The notes: generated by a model from the sequence alone, not told the origin. A stretch of DNA of 12,809 bases from an uncultured Prevotella sp. (GCA_900547085.1 URFI01000044.1:1-12809), one strand, 5' to 3'; shown: positions 1 through 7,865, numbered from the stretch's first letter. Numbers and translations: made by a program.

Positions 1-136
1 CGGGTTCACGGTTGGGCTCTTTCATGCGAATGTCGAAAGTGGTGATGACTTCAGAGCCGACAACGTCTTGCCTGCTTACATAAATACCACGCAACAATTT
101 GTTGTGGTTGATGGTGAATGAGGGAATCTTGTTCAT
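1..136 (-). CDS. luxS: S-ribosylhomocysteine lyase LuxS, N-terminal part (cut by window edge)
   Basis: Read on the minus strand from the ATG at 134-136, the frame gives 45 residues starting MNKIPSFTINHNKLLRG and ending in DIRMKEPNREP, then runs off the window. This matches the conserved LuxS N-terminus (family pattern: PSFtiDH, then GDEVITTFDIRMKEPN). LuxS is an iron-dependent cytoplasmic enzyme that splits S-ribosylhomocysteine into homocysteine and 4,5-dihydroxy-2,3-pentanedione, the precursor of autoinducer AI-2. The metal-binding HxxEH motif lies beyond the edge and cannot be checked. The nucleosidase gene that makes its substrate lies directly upstream on the same strand, so the two are probably co-transcribed. 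No Shine-Dalgarno sequence is seen; the start codon follows an A-rich repeat unit directly. Confidence 0.93.
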   Translation of the reverse strand, partial: MNKIPSFTINHNKLLRGIYVSRQDVVGSEVITTFDIRMKEPNREP

Positions 137-222
137 TTTTTAGTTTGTGAGTTTGTGAGTTTTTTAGTTGATGAGGTGTTAGTTGACGAGTTATTAGTTG
201 ACAAGTTTACGAGTTGATGGCT
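137..222 (-). repeat. degenerate 7-8 nt tandem repeat array abutting luxS start
   Basis: On the plus strand this stretch divides into eleven consecutive units of 8 or 7 nt, such as TTTTTAGT (137-144, 161-168), TTGTGAGT (145-152, 153-160), TGACGAGT (184-191), TATTAGT (192-198) and TGACAAGT (199-206). Read in the direction of luxS, the units carry the core ACT or AACT. The array ends at base 137, directly before the luxS ATG (134-136). It is related to the array at 5641-5767, which lies in the same orientation relative to its downstream gene. Confidence 0.8.
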
Positions 223-268
223 TTTCTTTGCTTGTGGGTTTTATAGTTAATGCGTCAACAGAGAAAGC

Positions 269-308
269 TATCAACTTGTCAACTCGTTAACTTGTCAACT
301 TGTAAACT
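269..308 (+). repeat. AACT-core octamer repeats, inverted relative to 137-222, running into the mtnN stop codon
   Basis: Five consecutive octamers ending in ACT are visible on the plus strand: TATCAACT (269-276), TGTCAACT (277-284), CGTTAACT (285-292), TGTCAACT (293-300) and TGTAAACT (301-308). The last unit overlaps the stop codon of the minus-strand nucleosidase gene (307-309). The block is in opposite orientation to the array at 137-222, so in the mtnN-luxS transcript the two blocks can pair imperfectly as the arms of a long hairpin, with about 40-50 nt between them. Confidence 0.75.
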
Positions 309-993
309 ATCCCACTATCTGTATAAACTCTTTGGTAACATGGAACGAGTGGTTGGCCAATCGTTCCCAAAAATCATAATACTGTGCCGCGTTTGTATCC
401 TTTAAAGGCACATCACTGATTATGCGGAAGGAGATGAACGGCGTGTGATAAAGGTAACAGGTTTGGGCAATGGCACAACTCTCCATGTCAACAGCCATGG
501 CTGTGGGAAAAGAAGAAAGTATTTGTTGCATCTTCTCTTTGCTGTCAACAAACCAATCGCCACTCACAATGAGGCCGCTACGAATGTTAGTTCCGCAGTT
601 GATGGCACACGCCTTACGCACCAATTCGGCAGGAGAGGCGTAGCTTGCCGGCATTCCCATGATTTGACCTGCTTCGCACTCTTTGCCACAATAAGCATCG
701 TGGTAACAACATTGTGTGCTTACAACCACGTCGGTAGGACTTAAAGACGCATTTGCTCCACCCGCACATCCTGATGACATCACCAAGTCGGGGTGATGAT
801 GATTTATCAATTCCACCGCACCAATTGCAGCATTTACCTTTCCAATGCCACATTGTTGCATCACGATTTCGTGTTGTCCAATGCGTCCCTTGATGACAGT
901 CAGATGCTGATGCTGTTGTGTCTGCATGTCTTCGAGCAAGGATTTGAGTTGCGTGAACTCTTTCTCCATGGCCACAATGATACCTATTTTCAT
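307..993 (-). CDS. mtnN: 5'-methylthioadenosine/S-adenosylhomocysteine nucleosidase
   Basis: This 228-residue protein is a typical MTA/SAH nucleosidase (Pfs), a cytoplasmic enzyme that cleaves adenine from S-adenosylhomocysteine, methylthioadenosine and 5'-deoxyadenosine. The sequence begins MKIGIIVAMEKEF, placing Glu12 where the family has its catalytic-site Glu12. The glycine-rich SGCAGG segment is at 74-79, the ribose-binding VDMES motif at 168-172 (Glu171), and the catalytic aspartate of RIISD is Asp194. Length is normal for the family. Its product S-ribosylhomocysteine is the LuxS substrate, and luxS follows 170 nt downstream on the same strand. A TACCTTTG -7 box lies 23 nt upstream of the ATG. 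The stop codon is embedded in an octamer repeat. Confidence 0.96.
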   Translation of the reverse strand: MKIGIIVAMEKEFTQLKSLLEDMQTQQHQHLTVIKGRIGQHEIVMQQCGIGKVNAAIGAVELINHHHPDLVMSSGCAGGANASLSPTDVVVSTQCCYHDAYCGKECEAGQIMGMPASYASPAELVRKACAINCGTNIRSGLIVSGDWFVDSKEKMQQILSSFPTAMAVDMESCAIAQTCYLYHTPFISFRIISDVPLKDTNAAQYYDFWERLANHSFHVTKEFIQIVG

Positions 994-1016
994 GACTGTT
1001 GTTTGCTATTTGGCTG

Positions 1017-1024
1017 CAAAGGTA
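1017..1024 (-). promoter_or_regulatory. Bacteroidetes-type -7 box for mtnN-luxS
   Basis: On the minus strand the bases read TACCTTTG, matching the Bacteroidetes sigma-70 -7 consensus TAnnTTTG, 23 nt before the mtnN start codon. I do not see a good -33 TTTG at the usual distance, so this rests on the -7 box and position alone. Confidence 0.55.
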
Positions 1025-1068
1025 GCAAAAAATGGTTGCACAGGCAGGTGTAAACGGTAAAGTTTTGC

Positions 1069-1076
1069 TATCTTTG
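1069..1076 (+). promoter_or_regulatory. Bacteroidetes-type -7 box for the yfhO-like gene
   Basis: The bases read TATCTTTG, matching TAnnTTTG, 30 nt before the ATG at 1107. The expected -33 element is weak. It is divergent from the TACCTTTG box at 1017-1024, so both promoters share about 110 nt of upstream DNA. Confidence 0.55.
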
Positions 1077-1106
1077 CGCTTAAATCTTAACATAAAACAG
1101 CTATTC

Positions 1107-3611
1107 ATGGAAGCTTTGAAGAAATATGGGTTGGATGTAGCCGCCATCGTCTTGTTCGTCTTGATTTCATTCGCTTATTTCGTTCCAGCCAGTCTGGAAG
1201 GGCGTATTCTGTTCCAGCATGATGCTTCAGCAGGAAAGGGTCTTGGGCATGAACAAACAGAATATTATGAAAGAACAGGTGAACGAACCCGATGGACTAA
1301 TTCGGTGTTCGGGGGTATGCCCACCTATCAAACGGCTCCGTCATACAAAAGTACCGACACACTGAGCAAGGTGATGAACGCTTACCACCTGTGGTTGCCC
1401 GAAAATGTGTGGTATGTGTTTGCCTATTTGCTGGGCTTTTACATCCTGTTGCGTGCTTTTGATTTCCGCAAGGAACTGGCTGTTTTGGGTTCTGTCATTT
1501 GGGCTTTCTCCAGTTATTTCTTCATTATCATTGCTGCCGGACACATTTGGAAAGTGATGGCCTTGGCTTATCTGCCACCAATGATTGCTGGCATTGTGCT
1601 TAGTTATAGAGGAAAATATCTCTGGGGATTCATCCTGACGGCCTTGTTTACCGCCTTCGAGGTGAAGGCCAATCATGTGCAGATGACCTATTATTATCTG
1701 TTCATCATCTTCTTCATGGTTATCGCCTTCTTGGTTCAGGCTGTGAAAGACAAGCAGTTGGCACGGTTTGGTAAGGCATCAGCCGTGTGTATCGCCGCTG
1801 CCGCCATTGGTCTCTGCATCAACCTGAGCAACCTGTATCATACATGGGAATACAGTCAAGAGTCGATGCGTGGCAAAAGCGAACTCGTGAAACCCAACTC
1901 GGCCAACCAAACCAATAGTGGACTGGAGCGCGACTACATCACCCAGTGGAGTTATGGCATTGGTGAAACGTGGACGCTGCTTATACCTAATGCCAAAGGA
2001 GGTGCATCTGTTCCGCTCTCAATGAACGAAACCGCCATGAAAAAGGCTAATCCGCAGTTCATGGAAATCTATCAACAGATAGGTCAATACTGGGGCGAAC
2101 AACCCGGAACCAGCGGTCCTGTTTATGTTGGCGCATTTGTCATGATGCTCTTTATCTTGGGACTGTTCATCGTGAAAGGGCCTATGAAGTGGGCTTTGTT
2201 GGCAGCTACCATCCTGTCTGTCATGCTGTCGTGGGGTAAAAACTTCATGCCGCTTACCAATTTCTTCATCGATTACGTGCCCATGTACGCCAAATTCCGA
2301 ACCGTGGCGTCGATATTGGTTATCGCAGAGTTTACCATTCCGCTGTTGGCCGTGATGGCATTGAAGAAAATCATCGACGAACCCGAACTATTGAACAAAC
2401 GATTAAAATACGTATATGTTAGCTTTGGCCTCACGGCGGGGTTCTGTTTGCTTTTTGCCCTGATGCCAACAGTGTTCTTCTCCGACTATATTTCCACGGC
2501 AGAATTGGAGGCTATGAAGAATATTCCTTCCGAATATCAGGGTGCGCTGTTGACAAATCTTCGTGCTATGCGGCAAGCTATCTTCACAACAGACTGCTGG
2601 CGTTCGTTTGTGATCATCCTCATTGGTACCTTATTTTTACTGCTTTACAAGGCAAGGAAAATACGTACAGCATGGCTCATCGGTGGTCTTACCCTGTTGT
2701 GCTTGGTAGATATGTGGGCTGTCAACAAGCGTTATTTGTACGATAGCATGTTTGTTGAGAAGAGTGTGCGTGAAAATCCCATCGAAATGACACCCACCGA
2801 CAAGCAAATCCTACAGACCAAAGAACTCGATTATCGTGTGTTGAATCTCTCAACGAGTACGTTTAACGAAAACGAAACCAGTTATTTCCACAAGAGCATT
2901 GGTGGCTATCATCCTGCCAAGTTGCGCCGTTATCAGGAAATGATAGAAGCTTATATCGCTCCTGAAATGCAAAACCTGATGAAAGGAATCATGGAAGCGC
3001 AGGGCGACATGACGCAATTAAATGGTGATAGCATTTCGCCTGTGCTGAACATGCTCAACACTAAGTTCTTTCTCATGCCATTGCAGGGTGGACAAACCGT
3101 TCCGCTTAAAAATCCATACGCCTTTGGTAATGCGTGGTTTGTTGATAAATTGACGTATGTGGATAATGCCAATCAGGAAATTGAACGTATCGGAAAGATG
3201 AATCTTCGTACTGAGGCTGTGGCTGACAAGAAGTTCAAAGAACAACTTGGTGAGGCCGTTGCGCAAGACCATTCATCGGTAGTAACGCTGCAGAAGTATG
3301 AACCCAACCAGCTGACCTACGAGGTAGAGTCGAGCAAAGGTGGCGTGGTGGTGTTCTCTGAGATTTATTATCCGGAATGGACGGCCACGGTTGATGGCGA
3401 GGAAGTGCCGGTTGGTCGGGTTAATTACATACTTCGTGCCATCCAGGTGAAACCCGGTAAGCATACGGTGGTATTGAGTTTCTTCCCTAAATCAGTCAAT
3501 CGTACGGAGATCATCGCGTATATTTCCTTTGCTTTGTTGGTGGTACTGATTATCTTAGTATGCTTCAACGAGTTTCGTAAGCGTAAACAGAAGGAAGAAA
3601 AGCAAGCGTGA
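1107..3611 (+). CDS. YfhO-family polytopic membrane protein (putative glycosyltransferase-like)
   Basis: This 834-residue protein has the layout of the YfhO family (GT-C-like fold). An N-terminal membrane helix at about 11-28 is followed by a periplasmic loop with an acidic residue in FQHD (Asp39), then many hydrophobic helices up to about residue 560. A large soluble domain follows, and a last helix lies at about 802-820 before a Lys/Arg-rich cytoplasmic tail. The soluble domain ends with the family's typical pattern YYPEWTATVDGEE (from about 754) followed by VNYILRA and KPGKHTVVLSFFP. In Firmicutes YfhO is linked to glycosylation of lipoteichoic acid; Bacteroidetes lack that polymer, so the substrate here is unknown. 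The frame stays open upstream to 1032, but the ATG at 1107 is preferred because it gives MEALKKYG directly before the first helix and lies downstream of the TATCTTTG box. Confidence 0.85.
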   Translation: MEALKKYGLDVAAIVLFVLISFAYFVPASLEGRILFQHDASAGKGLGHEQTEYYERTGERTRWTNSVFGGMPTYQTAPSYKSTDTLSKVMNAYHLWLPENVWYVFAYLLGFYILLRAFDFRKELAVLGSVIWAFSSYFFIIIAAGHIWKVMALAYLPPMIAGIVLSYRGKYLWGFILTALFTAFEVKANHVQMTYYYLFIIFFMVIAFLVQAVKDKQLARFGKASAVCIAAAAIGLCINLSNLYHTWEYSQESMRGKSELVKPNSANQTNSGLERDYITQWSYGIGETWTLLIPNAKGGASVPLSMNETAMKKANPQFMEIYQQIGQYWGEQPGTSGPVYVGAFVMMLFILGLFIVKGPMKWALLAATILSVMLSWGKNFMPLTNFFIDYVPMYAKFRTVASILVIAEFTIPLLAVMALKKIIDEPELLNKRLKYVYVSFGLTAGFCLLFALMPTVFFSDYISTAELEAMKNIPSEYQGALLTNLRAMRQAIFTTDCWRSFVIILIGTLFLLLYKARKIRTAWLIGGLTLLCLVDMWAVNKRYLYDSMFVEKSVRENPIEMTPTDKQILQTKELDYRVLNLSTSTFNENETSYFHKSIGGYHPAKLRRYQEMIEAYIAPEMQNLMKGIMEAQGDMTQLNGDSISPVLNMLNTKFFLMPLQGGQTVPLKNPYAFGNAWFVDKLTYVDNANQEIERIGKMNLRTEAVADKKFKEQLGEAVAQDHSSVVTLQKYEPNQLTYEVESSKGGVVVFSEIYYPEWTATVDGEEVPVGRVNYILRAIQVKPGKHTVVLSFFPKSVNRTEIIAYISFALLVVLIILVCFNEFRKRKQKEEKQA

Positions 3612-3650
3612 TTGTGCTATTAAGAAGCGCAGCGTTGAAGGAGGATAATA

Positions 3651-3658
3651 TAACTTTG
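3651..3658 (+). promoter_or_regulatory. -7 box for the ABC-F gene
   Basis: TAACTTTG matches the Bacteroidetes consensus TAnnTTTG and lies 23 nt before the ATG at 3682, the same spacing as for mtnN. No convincing -33 element is seen. It suggests the ABC-F gene can be transcribed separately from the yfhO-like gene, 70 nt upstream. Confidence 0.5.
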
Positions 3659-3681
3659 CGACTAAATTTAACGAGATATTC

Positions 3682-5643
3682 ATGGTATCAGTAGAAGGTT
3701 TGAAGGTAGAATTTGGTGTAAAACCCTTGTTCCGCGACGTGAGTTTTGTCATCAATGAGCGTGATAGAATTGCCTTGGTGGGCAAGAACGGGGCTGGCAA
3801 ATCTACCTTACTCAAGATTCTCAATGGTCAACAGAAACCTACCTCGGGTGTCGTTTCGGTTCCTAATGACACCACCATTGGTTATCTTCCACAGGTGATG
3901 AAGATAGCCGACGATACAACTGTCAAGGAAGAAACACGCAAGGCTTTTTCTGACAGCATGCGCATGAAGGAACACCTGGAACACATGCAGAACGAATTGG
4001 GCAATCGTACCGACTATGAGAGTGCATCGTACATGGAACTGGTGGAGAGATTTACGCAAGAACATGATCGCTATTTGATGATGGGCGGCGAGAACTATGA
4101 GGCCGAAATGGAGCGAACACTCACCGGACTGGGCTTTACTCAGGCCGATTTTGACCGTCCTACGTCCGAGTTCTCTGGTGGTTGGCGCATGCGAATCGAA
4201 CTGGCGAAGATTTTGTTGCGTCGCCCTGACGTGCTGTTGCTGGACGAACCAACCAACCATCTCGACATTGAATCGATACAATGGCTGGAACAATTTCTCG
4301 CTCAATCAGCCAAAGCAGTGGTGCTGGTCAGTCACGACCGTGCTTTTATCAATAATGTAACCAACCGTACGATAGAGATTACTTGTGGCCACATCGAAGA
4401 CTATAAAGTTAAATACGATCAATATGTCGTGTTGCGGGCCGAACGAAGAGAGCAGCAACTGCGCGCCTATGAAAACCAACAAAAAGAAATAGCCGACACA
4501 AAAGCCTTCATCGAGCGTTTCCGTTATCAAGCAACCAAGGCCATTCAGGTGCAACAGCGCATCCGTCAACTGGAAAAGTTAGAACTCATCGAGGTTGATG
4601 AGGTGGATAACAAACGCATGCACTTGAAGTTTCCCCCATGCCTTCGAAGTGGCGATTATCCTATAATTTGTGATGAACTTCGTAAAGATTATGGCTCTCA
4701 TACGGTGTTCAAAGACGTTACTTTCACCCTTAAACGTGGGGAGAAGGTTGCCTTTGTTGGCAAAAACGGCGAAGGTAAATCTACTTTGGTCAAATGTATT
4801 ATGGGTGAGATTCCGTATACTGGCACACTGAAGGTTGGTCACAACGTGCAGATAGGCTATTTCGCACAGAACCAAGCGCAGTTGCTGGATGAGGAACTGA
4901 CGATTTACGAAACGATTGACCGTGTAGCAACGGGTGACATGCGGCTGAAAATCAACGACCTGTTGGGTGCGTTCATGTTCGGTGGCGAAACCTCTGAGAA
5001 GAAGGTTAAGGTGCTATCGGGTGGCGAACGCAGTCGATTGGCAATGATACGCTTACTCTTGCAGCCCGTCAACCTGCTCATTCTTGACGAGCCTACTAAC
5101 CATTTGGACATGCCATCAAAAGATGTTTTGAAGGAGGCCATACAGGCTTTCGATGGTACGGTGATACTGGTGAGCCACGACCGCGACTTCCTTGACGGCC
5201 TGGTGAGCAAGGTTTACGAGTTCGGTGGCGGACAGGTGAAAGAACACCTGGGTGGCATTTACGACTTCATCCGCAGTCATGCGCAGTCGTTGGATGATGA
5301 CGCTGACAATCATAGCATTGATTCTCTTTTGCACACAAACATACAGTCGGGTGCATCACAACCATTGCAAGCTGCTTCAAAAACAGAAAAGAGTGGTGCT
5401 GAAGAATATCTCCAGCGCAAGGAACAGCAAAAGAAAGTACGCAAACTAAAACGGAGCATCGAAGAGAGTGAAGCTAAAATTGCTTCCATGGAAAAGCGTA
5501 TCGCCGAGCTAAACACCATTCTCTCACAACCAGAAAATGCGTCAAACATGGAGTTGGTCACTGAATACACATCCGTTCAACGGGCATTGGATGCAGAAAA
5601 CGAACGATGGATGGAGCTTAATGAGAAAATGGAGAAACTTTGA
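3682..5643 (+). CDS. ABC-F family ATPase (ribosome-associated, duplicated ABC domains)
   Basis: The 653-residue protein has two ABC cassettes and no membrane segment. Domain 1: Walker A GKNGAGKST (34-42), signature SGGW (165-168), Walker B LLLDEP (185-190) and switch His218. Domain 2: Walker A GKNGEGKST (360-368), signature LSGGE (445-449), Walker B LILDEP (466-471) and His499. The LDEPTNHLD form of both Walker B regions is typical of ABC-F. Between the domains (about 240-320) lies the charged helical linker (PtIM) that enters the ribosomal E site in this family. A C-terminal Lys/Glu-rich coiled coil spans about 575-653. ABC-F proteins act on translating ribosomes. Housekeeping or antibiotic-protection roles cannot be separated by sequence reading; the ordinary neighbourhood favours housekeeping. 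The stop codon is the first triplet of a repeat array. Confidence 0.92.
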   Translation: MVSVEGLKVEFGVKPLFRDVSFVINERDRIALVGKNGAGKSTLLKILNGQQKPTSGVVSVPNDTTIGYLPQVMKIADDTTVKEETRKAFSDSMRMKEHLEHMQNELGNRTDYESASYMELVERFTQEHDRYLMMGGENYEAEMERTLTGLGFTQADFDRPTSEFSGGWRMRIELAKILLRRPDVLLLDEPTNHLDIESIQWLEQFLAQSAKAVVLVSHDRAFINNVTNRTIEITCGHIEDYKVKYDQYVVLRAERREQQLRAYENQQKEIADTKAFIERFRYQATKAIQVQQRIRQLEKLELIEVDEVDNKRMHLKFPPCLRSGDYPIICDELRKDYGSHTVFKDVTFTLKRGEKVAFVGKNGEGKSTLVKCIMGEIPYTGTLKVGHNVQIGYFAQNQAQLLDEELTIYETIDRVATGDMRLKINDLLGAFMFGGETSEKKVKVLSGGERSRLAMIRLLLQPVNLLILDEPTNHLDMPSKDVLKEAIQAFDGTVILVSHDRDFLDGLVSKVYEFGGGQVKEHLGGIYDFIRSHAQSLDDDADNHSIDSLLHTNIQSGASQPLQAASKTEKSGAEEYLQRKEQQKKVRKLKRSIEESEAKIASMEKRIAELNTILSQPENASNMELVTEYTSVQRALDAENERWMELNEKMEKL

Positions 5644-5767
5644 ACTTTGAACATTGAACTTTGAACATTGAATTTTGAGGTTTGAACTGTGAACTATCAA
5701 CTTGTTAACTTGTCAACTTGTAAACTCGTAAACTAAAAAACTCGCAAACTAAAAAACTTTAAAACTT
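5641..5767 (+). repeat. stop-to-start degenerate array: nine 7-mers then eight 8-mers with AACT core
   Basis: The whole gap between the ABC-F stop and the peptidase ATG divides without remainder into 17 units. Nine heptamers cover 5641-5703, for example TGAACTT (5641-5647, 5655-5661) and TGAACAT (5648-5654, 5662-5668). Eight octamers cover 5704-5767, for example GTCAACTT (5712-5719), GTAAACTC (5720-5727), GTAAACTA (5728-5735) and AAAAACTT (5752-5759). The TGA stop codon is the start of unit one, and the last unit, TAAAACTT, touches the ATG at 5768. The octamer part is related to the arrays at 137-222 and 269-308. The spacing unit is not a multiple of three and no protein is encoded. Confidence 0.88.
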
Positions 5768-7795
5768 ATGAAACATTTATTTCCAATCATGATGTTGATG
5801 GTAGCACCCACGATGGGGATGGCACAATCAAAATCGGGACTTGTCGAGGCTAATTTTGACAAGTCTGTCCGCCCAGCCGATGATTTTTACCAGTTTGCCA
5901 CGGGCGGATGGCAGAAGAAACATCCGCTACCAGCGGCTTATTCGCGCTTTGGCAGCTTCGACCAATTGGCCGAAGACAACAACAAGCGAATTAACACCAT
6001 CCTGGGTGAGTTGCAGAAGAAGACGTATAAAAAAGGTACGATGGAGCAAAAGCTGTCCGACTTCTACAAGCTCGCCATGGATGCCGACCGTCGTAACAAG
6101 GAGGGTATCACACCGGTGAAACCCTTGTTGGATGAGATGGAAGCTGCCAAAACGAAGAAAGATTTGGAGCAACTGCAATTGAAGTATGCCGCTCAGGGAT
6201 ATGGTGTCTCTTTTGGTTCTTACTTCGCTGCTGACGAGAAGAATGTGACGATGAACATTCTGAACGTCAGTCAGGGTGGATTGACATTAGGTCAAAAGGA
6301 CTATTACCTCAACAACGATGCGGCCACCATTGCCATTCGCGACGAATATAAGAAGCACATCGCGCGCATGTTCAGCCTCTATGGATTTGATGAGGCGCAG
6401 GCTCAGGCAAAGGCGGATATCATTTTCAAAACCGAAACAGCACTTGCATTGATTTCAAAGAGCATGACGGAGCTTCGTGACCCACAAGCCAACTACAACA
6501 AGATGACCTTGAAAGAGTTCAAGGCTAATTACCCCAACATCAACCTTGAAGGCATGGCTAATGCGGAGGGCGTGAAGAGTGAGTACATCCAGACAATGGT
6601 TGTCGGTCAACCGTCATTCTTGGAAGGATATGACAAGCTCTCGGCTGCTGCTACTGCCGACGATTTGCGCGCACTGATGGAGTGGGATGTCATCATGTCG
6701 TCATCAAGCTATCTCACCGATGCAATTCGTGAGGCCAACTTCAACTTCTTCGGTAAGACCATGAGTGGTCGCAAGGAGGATTATCCGCTGTGGAAACGTG
6801 CCACCAATCAGGTTGAGGCACAAATGGGCGAGGCGCTCGGCAAGATGTATGTAACCCGTTATTTCCCCGAGAGTTCTAAAAAGAAAATGGAGAACCTGGT
6901 GCGCAATCTGCAAATTGCATTGGGCCAACGTATTGATGCACAAACATGGATGAGCGATACAACCAAGGCCGAAGCACATAAGAAGTTGGATAAATTCTAT
7001 GTCAAAATCGGTTATCCTAACAAGTGGCGCGATTATTCTAAGTTGAATATCGACCCCGCTAAGTCGTTCTATGAGAACGTCATGGCATGCCGCCAGTTCG
7101 CACACAACAATCACATTGCCGAGCGTGCAGGTAAGCCAGTCGACCGTGATGAGTGGTTCATGACGCCGCAAACCGTGAACGCCTATTACAATCCTACCAC
7201 CAACGAGATTTGTTTCCCGGCGGGAATCCTGCAATATCCGTTCTTCGACCCTAAGGCCGATGAGGCCTTCAACTATGGTGCCATAGGCGTGGTGATTGGT
7301 CATGAGATGACACATGGATTCGATGACCAAGGTCGCCAGTACGATGCCAATGGCAACATGAACGATTGGTGGACTGCCAACGATGCGAAAGGCTTCAACG
7401 AGCGTGCCGACATGTATGCCGATTTCTTCTCCAATATCAATGTTTTGCCCGACCTCAAGGCCAACGGACGCTTCACGTTAGGTGAGAATTTGGCCGACCA
7501 CGGAGGATTGCAGGTTAGTTTCCTGGCATACAAGAACGCCACGGCGAAGAAACCTTTGAAGACCAAAGACGGATTTACCCCCGATCAACGTTTCTTCCTG
7601 GCCTATGCAGGCGTGTGGGGACAGAACATCACCGAGCAGGAAATACGCAACCGCGTGAAGCGCGATCCACATGCGTTGGGCAAGTGGCGCGTCAATGGTG
7701 CACTGCCTCACGTTGACGCTTGGTACGAGGCTTTCAACGTGAAAGAAGGCGACAAGCTCTTCATTCCGAAGAAAAACCGCTTGGATTTGTGGTAA
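5768..7795 (+). CDS. pepO: M13 family zinc metallopeptidase, secreted (PepO/neprilysin type)
   Basis: The 675-residue protein starts with a signal peptide ending GMA-QS (cleavage near residue 19; no lipobox cysteine), so it is probably periplasmic or exported. The mature N-terminus contains the M13 pattern VRPADDFYQFATGGW (34-48). The zinc site is HEMTH (His512, Glu513, His516) with the third ligand Glu573 in ENLAD; Asp577 matches the aspartate that positions the catalytic base. NAYYNP (471-476) matches the substrate-backbone-binding NAxY segment, and His635 in RDPHALGKW fits the transition-state-stabilising histidine of neprilysin. All catalytic positions are present and the length is normal for the family. 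M13 enzymes cut oligopeptides on the amino side of hydrophobic residues. The symbol follows the related Porphyromonas gene and is tentative. A strong terminator follows. Confidence 0.93.
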   Translation: MKHLFPIMMLMVAPTMGMAQSKSGLVEANFDKSVRPADDFYQFATGGWQKKHPLPAAYSRFGSFDQLAEDNNKRINTILGELQKKTYKKGTMEQKLSDFYKLAMDADRRNKEGITPVKPLLDEMEAAKTKKDLEQLQLKYAAQGYGVSFGSYFAADEKNVTMNILNVSQGGLTLGQKDYYLNNDAATIAIRDEYKKHIARMFSLYGFDEAQAQAKADIIFKTETALALISKSMTELRDPQANYNKMTLKEFKANYPNINLEGMANAEGVKSEYIQTMVVGQPSFLEGYDKLSAAATADDLRALMEWDVIMSSSSYLTDAIREANFNFFGKTMSGRKEDYPLWKRATNQVEAQMGEALGKMYVTRYFPESSKKKMENLVRNLQIALGQRIDAQTWMSDTTKAEAHKKLDKFYVKIGYPNKWRDYSKLNIDPAKSFYENVMACRQFAHNNHIAERAGKPVDRDEWFMTPQTVNAYYNPTTNEICFPAGILQYPFFDPKADEAFNYGAIGVVIGHEMTHGFDDQGRQYDANGNMNDWWTANDAKGFNERADMYADFFSNINVLPDLKANGRFTLGENLADHGGLQVSFLAYKNATAKKPLKTKDGFTPDQRFFLAYAGVWGQNITEQEIRNRVKRDPHALGKWRVNGALPHVDAWYEAFNVKEGDKLFIPKKNRLDLW

Positions 7796-7821
7796 TTCAT
7801 CCAGATTATTGAAATAATCAT

Positions 7822-7865
7822 ATCCACTCATTTGAGTATCAACTTCTCAAGTGAGTGGATTTTTT
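7822..7865 (+). terminator. intrinsic terminator of the M13 peptidase gene
   Basis: A 15-bp stem (7822-7836 with 7846-7860, one G-T wobble), a 9-nt loop TATCAACTT and a following T run (7860-7865) form a textbook intrinsic terminator, 26 nt after the stop codon. Just before it, at 7804-7819, lies a second, perfect palindrome (GATTATT, GA, AATAATC). On the minus strand the large hairpin is followed only by a mixed A/T run, so termination from the other side is possible but weaker. Confidence 0.85.

Noticed and set aside
1032..1106. 25-codon upstream extension of the yfhO-like protein
   Set aside because: It would begin upstream of the TATCTTTG promoter box and adds residues that do not fit before the first membrane helix.
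614..1147. Minus-strand open frame of 177 codons
   Set aside because: It overlaps the nucleosidase gene in another frame, crosses the divergent promoter region and enters the yfhO-like gene; the protein is unlike any family.
5641..5767. Possible CRISPR array from regular repeats
   Set aside because: Units are 7-8 nt and contiguous with no spacers; CRISPR repeats are much longer and separated by unique spacers. The same holds for 137-308 and for the 22-nt repeats at 8037-8124.
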